A program made the position numbers and the translations under genes. Shown piece by piece: positions 8,310-15,204 of a stretch of DNA of 15,375 bases. This DNA is from Rikenellaceae bacterium UBA1749 (GTDB lineage: Bacteria > Bacteroidota > Bacteroidia > Bacteroidales > Rikenellaceae). Position 1 is the first letter of the stretch. Each line of letters opens with the position of its first letter. The notes under the pieces were generated by a model, which saw nothing but the letters and a program-made list of their open reading frames with translations, was not told where the DNA came from and did not search any database. The DNA is taken from assembly GCA_002315675.1 (NCBI GenBank), contig DCHP01000103.1, positions 1 through 15,375 on the forward strand, written 5' to 3'.

Positions 8310-8325
8310 AACTTTAGCGCTACAA

Positions 8326-10266
8326 ATGACTGATTTGGAGTCGATATTGAAAAAAAAATGGGGGTACACTTCTTTCCGGCCTTTGCAGAAAGAAATTATC
8401 CAGAGTGTTTTGTCTAAGAGGGATACAATAGCCCTTCTTCCAACTGGCGCTGGAAAGAGTCTTACATACCAGTTGCCCGCTTTGGCTATGGATGGCGTTG
8501 CGATAATTGTAACTCCCTTGATATCACTTATGTATGATCAGGTAAAGGCATTAAGGGATAGGGAGGTGAATGCTGTCTACATTAGTTCCGGTATGTCCTT
8601 GTATGATGTTGACAGGATACTTGACAACTGCGTATTCGGTGACGTCAAACTATTGTATATTTCCCCAGAGAGGGTAGGGACCATGCTGTTCCAGACAAGG
8701 GTAAAGCGGATGAATGTCAGTATGGTTGCAGTTGATGAAGCTCATTGTATTTCTCAGTGGGGATATAATTTCAGGCCATCATATCTTAATATCTGGCATT
8801 TACGGGAACTTCTGCCTGACGTTCCGTTCCTGGCACTCACGGCAACTGCTACCAAAATGGTTGTATCTGATATCTCTTCGCATTTGATGTTGAATAACCC
8901 GAATGTTTTTGTATCAAGTTTCGAAAGAAAGAATATACGGTTCGTAGTCAGAAGTACTGATGATAAGAAATCAAAGCTATTGGAAATCATATCAGTTCTT
9001 CCTGCAAGCTGGACAGGAATCGTATATTGCAGGACTCGGACAGGTACAGTTGATGTTTCTGATTTTCTATCAGGGAATGGTGTTACATCAGATTTTTACC
9101 ATGCCGGTCTGGATTCAAAGTCAAGGAACATGAAACAGAAATCATGGATGGATGGTCGTGCCCGGGTTATAGTTGCAACTAGTGCGTTTGGGATGGGTAT
9201 CGATAAATCAAATGTAAGGTTTGTTGTACATTATGATATGCCGGATACAATAGAGGAATATTATCAGCAGGCAGGAAGGGCAGGACGTGATGGTAAAGAT
9301 TCATTTGCCGTAGTACTATATTCAGAAAAAGATATTTCAAATATAAACAGGAGGGTGATGGATGAATTCCCCAGTCTTGATGTCGTGAAAAAAGTCTATG
9401 ACCTGTTGTGCAGATTTCTTGAGATTCCTTTCGAATACGGACAGAATGTGGTAAAACAGTTCTCCCTGTTTGAATTCTGCAAGTATTCCAAAATATATTC
9501 TTCAAAGGTTATCGCCTCGCTCAAGATATTGCAAAGCAACGGATATCTGACATACTATGAGGAGAATGAACGTCCGACAAGAATTCAGTTCGAAGTTTCC
9601 AGGGATGCCCTTTATAACTTCACGATAGAAAATGAATACGACGACATTGTTATTGCTGCTCTGCTTAGAAATTATGAAGGTCTTTTTACAAGGTTCACGC
9701 CGATAAATGAACAGTTCCTGTCGCATATTACCGGAATTGAAGAGGAAAATATTCCAGCGGTATTGATCCGTCTGTCAAGACAGCATATTCTTAAATACAT
9801 ACCGAGAAACAGTGAGCCTGTCGTAAAATTTGATCTGGCGCGGGTTTCAATTGATAGTATTTTTATAGCACCTGAAACCTATATAGTCCGAAGGAACAAT
9901 TTGAGTCTGATGACTTGTTTTGTTAAAGAATACTTACTGCAAAAGACAGGATGCAGGATGCAACTTCTCTGCAACTACTTTGATCAGGATAATGTCACAG
10001 CGTGTGGACACTGTGACATATGCTGTACTACTAAATCCCATGTAGTGGAAGATGTTCAAGAAGCGATTGCTCCTCAAACCCGCAAAGAAGTCTGTAGTGC
10101 TATAATAAGGGAATTGCAATCAAAAGGGCAGTCAAATTCAATGGAAGAATTGTCTAATGCTATTCCATATGGTATGTTCGATATTCTTCTGGCTTTGAGG
10201 GAACTGCTGTGGAAAAAGGAAGTCTATGAGATGCCGGATGGAAAAATAAGGCTTAGAGTCTCTTAG
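8326..10266 (+). CDS. recQ: RecQ-family ATP-dependent DNA helicase
   Basis: 3'-5' superfamily 2 DNA helicase acting in recombination and replication-fork repair. The first RecA lobe has FRPLQ (motif 0, 17-21), Walker A LPTGAGKS (38-45), DEAHCISQWG (137-146) and LTATAT (171-176). The second has GIVYCRTR (231-238), VIVATSAFGMGIDK (281-294) and QQAGRAGRD (314-322). Zinc cysteines C543, C560, C563 and C566 have the same 17-3-3 spacing as E. coli RecQ. Unlike E. coli RecQ, about 180 residues (about 360-542), seemingly with winged-helix-like segments, sit between the helicase core and the zinc motif. After the zinc motif only about 80 residues remain, so an HRDC domain appears absent. The start is ATG at 8326; an in-frame TTG at 8296 lies within the promoter palindrome and is unlikely. 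The last 14 bases overlap the 3' end of tgt on the other strand. Confidence 0.95.
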   Translation: MTDLESILKKKWGYTSFRPLQKEIIQSVLSKRDTIALLPTGAGKSLTYQLPALAMDGVAIIVTPLISLMYDQVKALRDREVNAVYISSGMSLYDVDRILDNCVFGDVKLLYISPERVGTMLFQTRVKRMNVSMVAVDEAHCISQWGYNFRPSYLNIWHLRELLPDVPFLALTATATKMVVSDISSHLMLNNPNVFVSSFERKNIRFVVRSTDDKKSKLLEIISVLPASWTGIVYCRTRTGTVDVSDFLSGNGVTSDFYHAGLDSKSRNMKQKSWMDGRARVIVATSAFGMGIDKSNVRFVVHYDMPDTIEEYYQQAGRAGRDGKDSFAVVLYSEKDISNINRRVMDEFPSLDVVKKVYDLLCRFLEIPFEYGQNVVKQFSLFEFCKYSKIYSSKVIASLKILQSNGYLTYYEENERPTRIQFEVSRDALYNFTIENEYDDIVIAALLRNYEGLFTRFTPINEQFLSHITGIEEENIPAVLIRLSRQHILKYIPRNSEPVVKFDLARVSIDSIFIAPETYIVRRNNLSLMTCFVKEYLLQKTGCRMQLLCNYFDQDNVTACGHCDICCTTKSHVVEDVQEAIAPQTRKEVCSAIIRELQSKGQSNSMEELSNAIPYGMFDILLALRELLWKKEVYEMPDGKIRLRVS

Positions 10267-11392
10267 ACATATTATGCACCATCATTTCCTTCCACTTCTT
10301 AAAATCTCCGGAGATAATATGTTCTCTGGCTTCCGTTACTAATCTTAGATAGAATGCCAGATTGTGCATAGTGGCAATTTCCGCAGCCAGCATTTCACCT
10401 GCAATAGTGAGGTGTCTTAAATATGCTTTTGAATAAATATGGTCCACCATGGATGTTCCGTCAGAATCAATTGGAGAAAAATCATTCATCCATTTCTGGT
10501 TTCTGATATTGATAGTTCCATTTGCCGTGAAAAGCATTCCGTTCCTTCCGTTTCTGGTTGGCATTACGCAGTCGAACATGTCAATTCCACGGTCAATGGC
10601 TTCAAGAATGTTAATAGGAGTCCCGACTCCCATTAAATATCTTGGCTTGTTTTCCGGAAGTATGGTATTAACACATTCAATCATATGATACATGTCATCG
10701 GTAGATTCACCTACAGCCAGTCCGCCAATAGCGTATCCGTCTGCATCAAACTGTTTCACGAATTCAGCGGACTGAATTCTTAGCTCCGGGTATGTGACAC
10801 CCTGGATAATAGGGAACAATGATTGGTAGTAACCATGTGGACATGATGTTTGTTCAAATCTATTGAAACACCTTTCTGCCCATCTGCATGTCAGTTCCAG
10901 GGATTTTTTCGCATATTTCCTGTCTGCAGTTCCAGGAGGACATTCATCAAGAACCATCATAATGTCTGACCCGATGATTCTTTCGGTGTCAATAACATTT
11001 TCTGGGGTGAAAGTATGGTAACTGCCGTCAATATGTGATGAGAAACGACATCCTTCTTCTGTAATTTTCCGTCTTTCCGTCAGGGAAAAAATCTGGAACC
11101 CGCCGCTGTCTGTAAGTATCGGTAAATCCCATGCGGAAAAACGATGCAGCCCGCCGGCTTGAAGTAATACATCTAGACCTGGTCGTAGATAGAGATGATA
11201 TGTGTTGCCAAGAATAATTCTGGCCTTGATATCATCTTTTAAATCTCTATGAAGTACACCCTTGACGCTACCAACAGTACCTACCGGCATGAATATAGGG
11301 GTAGGGATTTCTCCGTGTTCAGTACAGAAAAGACCTACTCTGGCATTACTATTTTCGGATGTCTTTATTAATGTAAATGCATTTTTTCCCAT
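10253..11392 (-). CDS. tgt: tRNA-guanine transglycosylase (queuine tRNA-ribosyltransferase)
   Basis: Exchanges guanine 34 of GUN-anticodon tRNAs for the queuosine precursor preQ1 in the cytoplasm. The 379-residue barrel has PIFMPVGTVGSVKG (32-45), LGNTYHLYLRPG (61-72), TDSGGFQ with D95, IIQGV (195-199), GGLAVGE (223-229), and DCVMPTRNGRNG with nucleophile D274. The zinc subdomain is unusual. In characterised bacterial enzymes a CxCxxC motif and a downstream histidine bind zinc; here an ungapped alignment puts G312, S314 and D317 at the three cysteine positions, while H343 is kept. I believe related Bacteroidota enzymes share this, so it need not mean loss of activity. The ATG start gives a normal N-terminus. 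No queuosine biosynthesis gene is adjacent. A promoter box lies only 5 bases before the start codon. Confidence 0.96.
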   Translation of the reverse strand: MGKNAFTLIKTSENSNARVGLFCTEHGEIPTPIFMPVGTVGSVKGVLHRDLKDDIKARIILGNTYHLYLRPGLDVLLQAGGLHRFSAWDLPILTDSGGFQIFSLTERRKITEEGCRFSSHIDGSYHTFTPENVIDTERIIGSDIMMVLDECPPGTADRKYAKKSLELTCRWAERCFNRFEQTSCPHGYYQSLFPIIQGVTYPELRIQSAEFVKQFDADGYAIGGLAVGESTDDMYHMIECVNTILPENKPRYLMGVGTPINILEAIDRGIDMFDCVMPTRNGRNGMLFTANGTINIRNQKWMNDFSPIDSDGTSMVDHIYSKAYLRHLTIAGEMLAAEIATMHNLAFYLRLVTEAREHIISGDFKKWKEMMVHNMSKRL

Positions 11393-11397
11393 GAGTG

Positions 11398-11405
11398 CAA
11401 AAGTA
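11398..11405 (-). promoter_or_regulatory. Promoter -7 box for tgt
   Basis: On the minus strand the sequence reads TACTTTTG (11405 to 11398), a full match to TAnnTTTG, followed by CACTC and then the tgt ATG. No TTTG was found at the expected upstream distance. If active, transcription would begin at or within a few bases of the start codon. A purine stretch, AAAAGGAG, lies just upstream of the box, 13 bases before the ATG; it could instead be a distant ribosome-binding site of a longer transcript. Confidence 0.5.
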
Positions 11406-11425
11406 CTCCTTTTATTTTATTTTGC

Positions 11426-11433
11426 TATCTTTG
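11426..11433 (+). promoter_or_regulatory. Promoter -7 box for the glycosyltransferase/sigma factor unit
   Basis: TATCTTTG matches TAnnTTTG exactly and lies 27 bases before the ATG at 11461. No TTTG was found about 20 bases upstream, so the -33 element is weak or absent. The box argues against the in-frame GTG at 11395 as the true start, since that codon would lie upstream of the promoter. Confidence 0.55.
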
Positions 11434-11460
11434 TTCAACTCAAAAATTGCTATCTCTGAA

Positions 11461-12720
11461 ATGTATAATATATCAAATCTTCTCTTTGGTTTTTCTTTTG
11501 CAGATAAGTTGTTGCTTTCACTATTTCTGTTTGCTGTCCTTGTTCAACTATCATATTGGGTATATTATTCTTGCCTTCTTAAATATCATCTTCCACGACT
11601 TGACAAGGATAACAAGACAGATGACAATCAAGAAACTACCGATAATAGTTTCATGAGGATGCAGGACAATAGTATTCCTCCCGTATCTGTAATAGTAGTT
11701 GTCAATGACACTCATATGGACTGGATTGAGAATGGTATGAATGAACTATTTTCCCAGGATCACCCAAACTACGAAGTGATTGCGGTCAATGATTGTGGAG
11801 GTGAGAATGTCTCGATTGCCCTCCAGAAATTGTATATTGACAATCCTATCATGAGATATACATCCATTCAACCAGATAGGAAGTTCCTTCACACAAGGAA
11901 AGTTGCTTTACTTGTTGGAATAAAATGCGCTAGGTTTGATAATTTTATTTTTATAGAGCCATGGACGAAACCATCATCAAACAGGTGGCTGCGTCATATG
12001 GCGGAAGGCTTCAGGAACAATAAGCAGATTGTACTTGGAACGTCAACCTTGGAAACAGGGAAAAAATCAGTAAGCAGATTTATCAGGTCTTTTGCATTGA
12101 TGTCTCAAATTCGTTCTCTTAGGGCAGCAATGGCAGGTAGACCATATAAAACATCCAGAACCAATTTCGGTTTTACAAGAAAATTGTTCTATGAAAATGG
12201 CGGATACAACTTTCGGCAATCAAGTTATGGAGAGAATGACCTGTTCCTGCAAAAAGTAGCAAAGAATGACAACTTTTCAATTGTGGCAACTCCCGAAAGC
12301 CAGATGATAAGAAATCTTGATGGTTCATTTGGGAACTGGCTGAATAATGAAAAATTCACTTCTTCAACTTTCAGGTTCTATCCATTCAGGGTAAAGATTC
12401 CGGTCTTTATAGAACTTTTTACCTCATTTTTATTGTGGATGATTGTCCTGATTGCTATGGTAAAGTCCATTGTTTTAGCTTCTTCTGAAAATATTACGTT
12501 ATTTTTGGGTGATCCTAAAAATATTTTTTGGTGGAGTGCTATACTTATCCTTGTTTTATTCCGTCAACTTGTAATGTCAATAGTAGTGGTCTGGGTCTCA
12601 AAAAATCTATATGGAAAAAATGCTCTTTGGGGCTTTCTCTGTTATGAAAAGGTAGCTGCTGTCTTTGAATCATTATTGGCAATTAAAAGGAGATTTGGAG
12701 AAGCACGAAAAATCTGGTAA
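11461..12720 (+). CDS. Membrane-anchored GT2-like glycosyltransferase with altered DxD motif
   Basis: Predicted to be an inner-membrane protein with a cytoplasmic GT-A domain like family 2 glycosyltransferases, but donor and acceptor are unknown. One transmembrane helix lies near the N-terminus (about 15-40), followed by a charged linker (45-72). The GT-A fold starts PPVSVIVVVND (73-83), with YEVIAVND (104-111). The DxD position, normally DAD-like before a TxP, reads IEPWTKP (E166 P167 W168), so the metal-binding aspartates are absent. The later acidic motif is kept as GENDLF (257-262). Two transmembrane helices follow at about 313-338 and 355-380. The start is ATG at 11461 (419 residues), downstream of a promoter box. 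The ECF sigma gene begins two bases after its stop. The fold is well supported; catalytic activity is uncertain. Confidence 0.82.
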   Translation: MYNISNLLFGFSFADKLLLSLFLFAVLVQLSYWVYYSCLLKYHLPRLDKDNKTDDNQETTDNSFMRMQDNSIPPVSVIVVVNDTHMDWIENGMNELFSQDHPNYEVIAVNDCGGENVSIALQKLYIDNPIMRYTSIQPDRKFLHTRKVALLVGIKCARFDNFIFIEPWTKPSSNRWLRHMAEGFRNNKQIVLGTSTLETGKKSVSRFIRSFALMSQIRSLRAAMAGRPYKTSRTNFGFTRKLFYENGGYNFRQSSYGENDLFLQKVAKNDNFSIVATPESQMIRNLDGSFGNWLNNEKFTSSTFRFYPFRVKIPVFIELFTSFLLWMIVLIAMVKSIVLASSENITLFLGDPKNIFWWSAILILVLFRQLVMSIVVVWVSKNLYGKNALWGFLCYEKVAAVFESLLAIKRRFGEARKIW

Positions 12721-12722
12721 AT

Positions 12723-13262
12723 ATGAATGACGACCTGATAGATGGGCAATTGGTGAAGAATGCTCTTGATGGAGATAACTCCTCTTTTGACGTTCTGGTA
12801 AAACGTTATTCCGGTAATGTGCGCATGATGTTGGAGAAACGCAATGTCGTATTTGCAGAGGATATTCTGCAGGATGCATTTGTAAAGGCATATCTCAATT
12901 TGTCAAAGTTTGATGAGAAATATTCCTTCGGAGGTTGGGTGATGACAATTGCCAAGAATCTTTCTATTGATTCAAAGAGGAAAATCACTCCATCATCAGA
13001 CGGGGCACTTCCAATTGAGGGGGTTAATATTCCTTCGTTAAGTCCTGATCCGGAACAGCTTGTCGTGCGTACCCAGCAGGCGCAGAGATTGGAGGTTATG
13101 ATGGGCAAATTGCCCGATAATTACAGGCAGATACTTAATCTCCGGTTTGATGAAGAACTCAGTTATGAGGAGATTTCACAAAAGCTGGAACTACCTATTG
13201 GTACTGTAAAAACCCAGATACACAGAGCCAGGCAAGCGCTAATGGCGCTAATGGAAATGTAA
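12723..13262 (+). CDS. ECF-type RNA polymerase sigma factor
   Basis: Directs RNA polymerase to a specific promoter set. This small sigma-70 relative (179 residues) contains only regions 2 and 4. Region 2 covers about 21-88 and includes AEDILQDAFVKAYLNL (45-60) and the -10-binding stretch GGWVMTIAKNLSIDSKRK (70-87). Region 4 covers about 122-176, with LPDNYRQILNLRF (130-142) and the helix-turn-helix LSYEEISQKLELPIGTVKTQ (146-165). The linker between them is long (about 33 residues) and rich in proline and serine. Its ATG is two bases after the glycosyltransferase stop, so translation is probably coupled. No anti-sigma factor gene is adjacent; rsmG follows after 54 bases. Its target genes and inducing signal cannot be read from the sequence. 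Confidence 0.93.
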   Translation: MNDDLIDGQLVKNALDGDNSSFDVLVKRYSGNVRMMLEKRNVVFAEDILQDAFVKAYLNLSKFDEKYSFGGWVMTIAKNLSIDSKRKITPSSDGALPIEGVNIPSLSPDPEQLVVRTQQAQRLEVMMGKLPDNYRQILNLRFDEELSYEEISQKLELPIGTVKTQIHRARQALMALMEM

Positions 13263-13270
13263 TGCCAATA

Positions 13271-13282
13271 TTACTTAAGTAA
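13271..13282. repeat. Short perfect palindrome between the sigma gene and rsmG
   Basis: TTACTTAAGTAA is a 12-bp perfect palindrome nine bases after the sigma factor stop codon. It could be a protein-binding site or part of an RNA 3' end. It is AT-rich and loop-free, so chance is also possible. A one-mismatch promoter box, TGTCTTTG (13299-13306), follows just before rsmG. Confidence 0.25.
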
Positions 13283-13316
13283 ACTCACAAATAGCTAATG
13301 TCTTTGTATTGATGAA

Positions 13317-13913
13317 ATGGAACGAATTCTGAAATATTTCCCTAGTCTGGATGAACGCACTTCCCAGAGACTGGAAAGACTCATGCCACTTTATACTGAA
13401 TGGAATCAGAAAATCAATGTTATTTCTAGGAAGGATATTTCAGAGCTGTATTTACATCATGTCCTTCATAGTCTTTCCATCTTGAAGGTCGATTTCTTGA
13501 AGTCAGGTGAAAGGATTCTGGATGTAGGATGTGGTGGTGGTTTCCCTGTTATTCCACTGGCAATTATGAGGCCTGACGTCGAATTTATAGCACTGGATTC
13601 AATTGGAAAAAAAATCAAGGTGGTAGACGAGGTTGTGAATGCCCTCTGTCTTGAAAATGTAAGGACGATTAACGATAGAGTTGAAAATGTCAAGGAAAAA
13701 TATGACTGGGTCATTTCACGGGCGGTTACATCATTGCCTCAGTTCGTGTCGTGGACATGGGACAAAACCACAAATGGAATATTATATCTGAAAGGTGGCG
13801 ATCTCTCGGAAGAGATAGCTGAATGTGCGAAAAATGTAATGGAATACAATATAAGTCAATGGTTCTCTGAGGATTTTTTTGAAACAAAGAAGATTCTGTA
13901 TCTGGAAAAATAG
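13317..13913 (+). CDS. rsmG: 16S rRNA (guanine(527)-N(7))-methyltransferase RsmG (GidB)
   Basis: Methylates N7 of G527 in 16S rRNA, in the decoding-site region, using S-adenosylmethionine. In other bacteria its loss gives low-level streptomycin resistance. This is a Rossmann-fold methyltransferase of 198 residues, close to the usual 200-210. It shows the family N-terminal motif EWNQKINVISRKD (28-40), HHVLHSL (47-53), the SAM-binding loop ILDVGCGGGFPVIPLAI (67-83), ALDSIGKKIKVVDEV (92-106) and the conserved SRAV (134-137). The ATG at 13317 is the first in frame that gives a normal N-terminus. It lies 54 bases after the sigma factor gene on the same strand, so it may be co-transcribed or use its own weak promoter. 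Confidence 0.96.
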   Translation: MERILKYFPSLDERTSQRLERLMPLYTEWNQKINVISRKDISELYLHHVLHSLSILKVDFLKSGERILDVGCGGGFPVIPLAIMRPDVEFIALDSIGKKIKVVDEVVNALCLENVRTINDRVENVKEKYDWVISRAVTSLPQFVSWTWDKTTNGILYLKGGDLSEEIAECAKNVMEYNISQWFSEDFFETKKILYLEK

Positions 13914-13979
13914 ACCAATTAATTCAGATGTGCATAAAAAGTTAATACATGGGATGCAGAAAATAGGAAAATAGATTTT

Positions 13980-14011
13980 TTTGGCAGTTAACTTTTTTTG
14001 ATTTACCTTTG
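13980..14011 (+). promoter_or_regulatory. Bacteroidota-type promoter for rpmH
   Basis: TTTG (13980-13983) and TACCTTTG (14004-14011) are separated by 20 bases. Both elements match the TTTG / TAnnTTTG consensus, making this the best promoter in the window. Transcription would start near 14018, leaving a leader of about 60 bases before the rpmH ATG. That leader contains the 12-bp palindrome AAGAATATTCTT (14024-14035). Confidence 0.8.
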
Positions 14012-14077
14012 CACTCCCTAGAGAAGAATATTCTTAAGGACAAAGATTAAAAAAAACAGTAAAATAAATATAGAGCA

Positions 14078-14224
14078 ATGAAAAGAACATTCCAGCCATC
14101 ACGTCGCAAGAGAGTGAACAAACATGGTTTCCGTCAAAGAATGTCTACGGCTAACGGTCGTCGAGTTCTTGCTGCACGTCGTGCAAAAGGTCGTAAGAAA
14201 CTTACTGTATCTGACGAAAATTAG
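14078..14224 (+). CDS. rpmH: 50S ribosomal protein L34
   Basis: Small basic protein of the large ribosomal subunit that packs into 23S rRNA. Translation gives 48 residues starting MKRTFQPSRRKRVNKHGFRQ and continuing RMSTANGRRVLAARRAKGRK (21-40). This is the classic L34 sequence, with its TxQPSxRKRxxxHGFRxRM core intact and a short acidic end, VSDEN. It is easily missed because it is so short. A strong promoter lies 66 bases upstream. In many other phyla rpmH is followed by rnpA; here the next gene encodes a PASTA protein on the same strand with its own promoter box. Confidence 0.98.
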   Translation: MKRTFQPSRRKRVNKHGFRQRMSTANGRRVLAARRAKGRKKLTVSDEN

Positions 14225-14242
14225 TACGTCGGGAATTGTGGT

Positions 14243-14260
14243 ATCCTGTTGAGTCAGGAT
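14243..14260 (+). terminator. Weak hairpin after rpmH, possible terminator
   Basis: ATCCTG (14243-14248) pairs with CAGGAT (14255-14260) across a six-base loop, 18 bases after the rpmH stop. A run of six T begins only 12 bases after the stem, too far for a standard intrinsic terminator. It may help end the rpmH transcript before the next promoter. Confidence 0.3.
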
Positions 14261-14279
14261 GGAAATGGGTGATTTTTTG

Positions 14280-14287
14280 TAACTTTG
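14280..14287 (+). promoter_or_regulatory. Promoter -7 box for the PASTA gene
   Basis: TAACTTTG matches TAnnTTTG exactly, 41 bases before the ATG at 14329. The 15 bases at 14277-14291 (TTGTAACTTTGCAAA) are identical to those at 8288-8302 in the rpe/recQ promoter. No TTTG is present at the expected upstream distance, only a T-rich stretch directly before the box. A small AAAAGG/CCTTTT hairpin (14289-14303) follows in the leader. Confidence 0.6.
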
Positions 14288-14328
14288 CAAAAGGTTGCCT
14301 TTTTTCGTTTTAATGCATTTTGACTATA

Positions 14329-15204
14329 ATGTTAAAAAGAATATTTACATATATCGAGAATCATTTTCTGCTTCGTAATCTGACAGTAGCAATATGTTTG
14401 ATGCTGGTTCTCTTGTATCTGGTGTCAGTAGGGCTGAATATTTTTACAAGGCATGGCCAGAAATTCGAGGTTCCTCAGTTGATAGGAAAAACACTCGACC
14501 AGTGCGCCCCATTACTTCAGGAAGCCGATCTTCGGATTGAGGTGATTGACTCAATATATATTCCTCATCATCAGCCTTCGGAAATACTGGATCAGAGTCC
14601 GGCACCTTCAATGAAAGTCAAATCAGGACGAAATGTGTTTGTCGTAGTCAACGCAATGCGTCCAAGAACTGAGGTTGTTCCATATGTGACGGGATGTTCT
14701 CTAAGGCAGGCAAAGAATATGCTTGAAACAAAGGGTTTTGAAATATCCAAACTCAGGTATGTTGATGATGTGGCTACAAACAATGTAATAGACGAAATAG
14801 TAAAGGGAAAAAAGATATCTAGAGGGTCTTCTGTCAAGGAAGAACTTGGAACAGGTGTTGAACTGGTGGTTGGTTTCAACCCTTCATCTCCTCTTCCGAT
14901 TGTTCCAAAAGTTATTGGACTCACATTAAGAGAGGCCAAAAGTAGATTATGGGAAATAGGCCTTAATGTTGGAGATGTGATTTCTGATGGTACTTATGAT
15001 AAGGATGATATAGGTAATGCCCGTGTATGGAAGCAAACTCCTAATCAGCAGGAAAGAACAATGTATGGAAATGCTATTGTTCTTAATATGACAGTAGATA
15101 ATGACCGGGTGCAGAGTGGATCAAGGCAATCTGATGAATTGAGCAGGCAGTATGCGGAACGTGAAGACTCTCTAATAGAAGAAGTGAAAGATAAATTAGA
15201 GTAA
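14329..15204 (+). CDS. Membrane-anchored PASTA-domain protein
   Basis: Predicted single-pass inner-membrane protein with a periplasmic tail of PASTA repeats, a fold that in other proteins binds peptidoglycan fragments or beta-lactams. Residues 1-15 are cytoplasmic and the helix is about 17-39. Three PASTA repeats follow: about 45-110 (FEVPQLIGKTLDQC), 113-184 (EVVPYVTGCSLRQAKNML) and 188-257 (PIVPKVIGLTLREAKSRL). The last 30 residues are charged and probably disordered. There is no kinase or transpeptidase domain, so it is not a PknB/StkP or PBP2x type. The start is ATG at 14329 (291 residues), matching MLKRIFTYIENHF; an in-frame TTG at 14320 is less likely. Its stop codon lies within the left arm of an inverted repeat. 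A cell-wall role is inferred from the fold only. Confidence 0.9.
   Translation: MLKRIFTYIENHFLLRNLTVAICLMLVLLYLVSVGLNIFTRHGQKFEVPQLIGKTLDQCAPLLQEADLRIEVIDSIYIPHHQPSEILDQSPAPSMKVKSGRNVFVVVNAMRPRTEVVPYVTGCSLRQAKNMLETKGFEISKLRYVDDVATNNVIDEIVKGKKISRGSSVKEELGTGVELVVGFNPSSPLPIVPKVIGLTLREAKSRLWEIGLNVGDVISDGTYDKDDIGNARVWKQTPNQQERTMYGNAIVLNMTVDNDRVQSGSRQSDELSRQYAEREDSLIEEVKDKLE

Noticed and set aside
8279..8325. Longer versions of rpe and recQ using TTG start codons (8284 and 8296)
   Set aside because: ATG starts immediately downstream give normal N-termini, and the recQ TTG lies within the promoter palindrome.
11395..11460. GTG start adding 22 residues to the glycosyltransferase
   Set aside because: It would lie upstream of the promoter box at 11426-11433, and the ATG at 11461 gives a normal membrane-anchor start.
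14024..14035. 12-bp palindrome AAGAATATTCTT in the rpmH leader
   Set aside because: AT-rich and loop-free; I cannot link it to a known L34 leader regulation.
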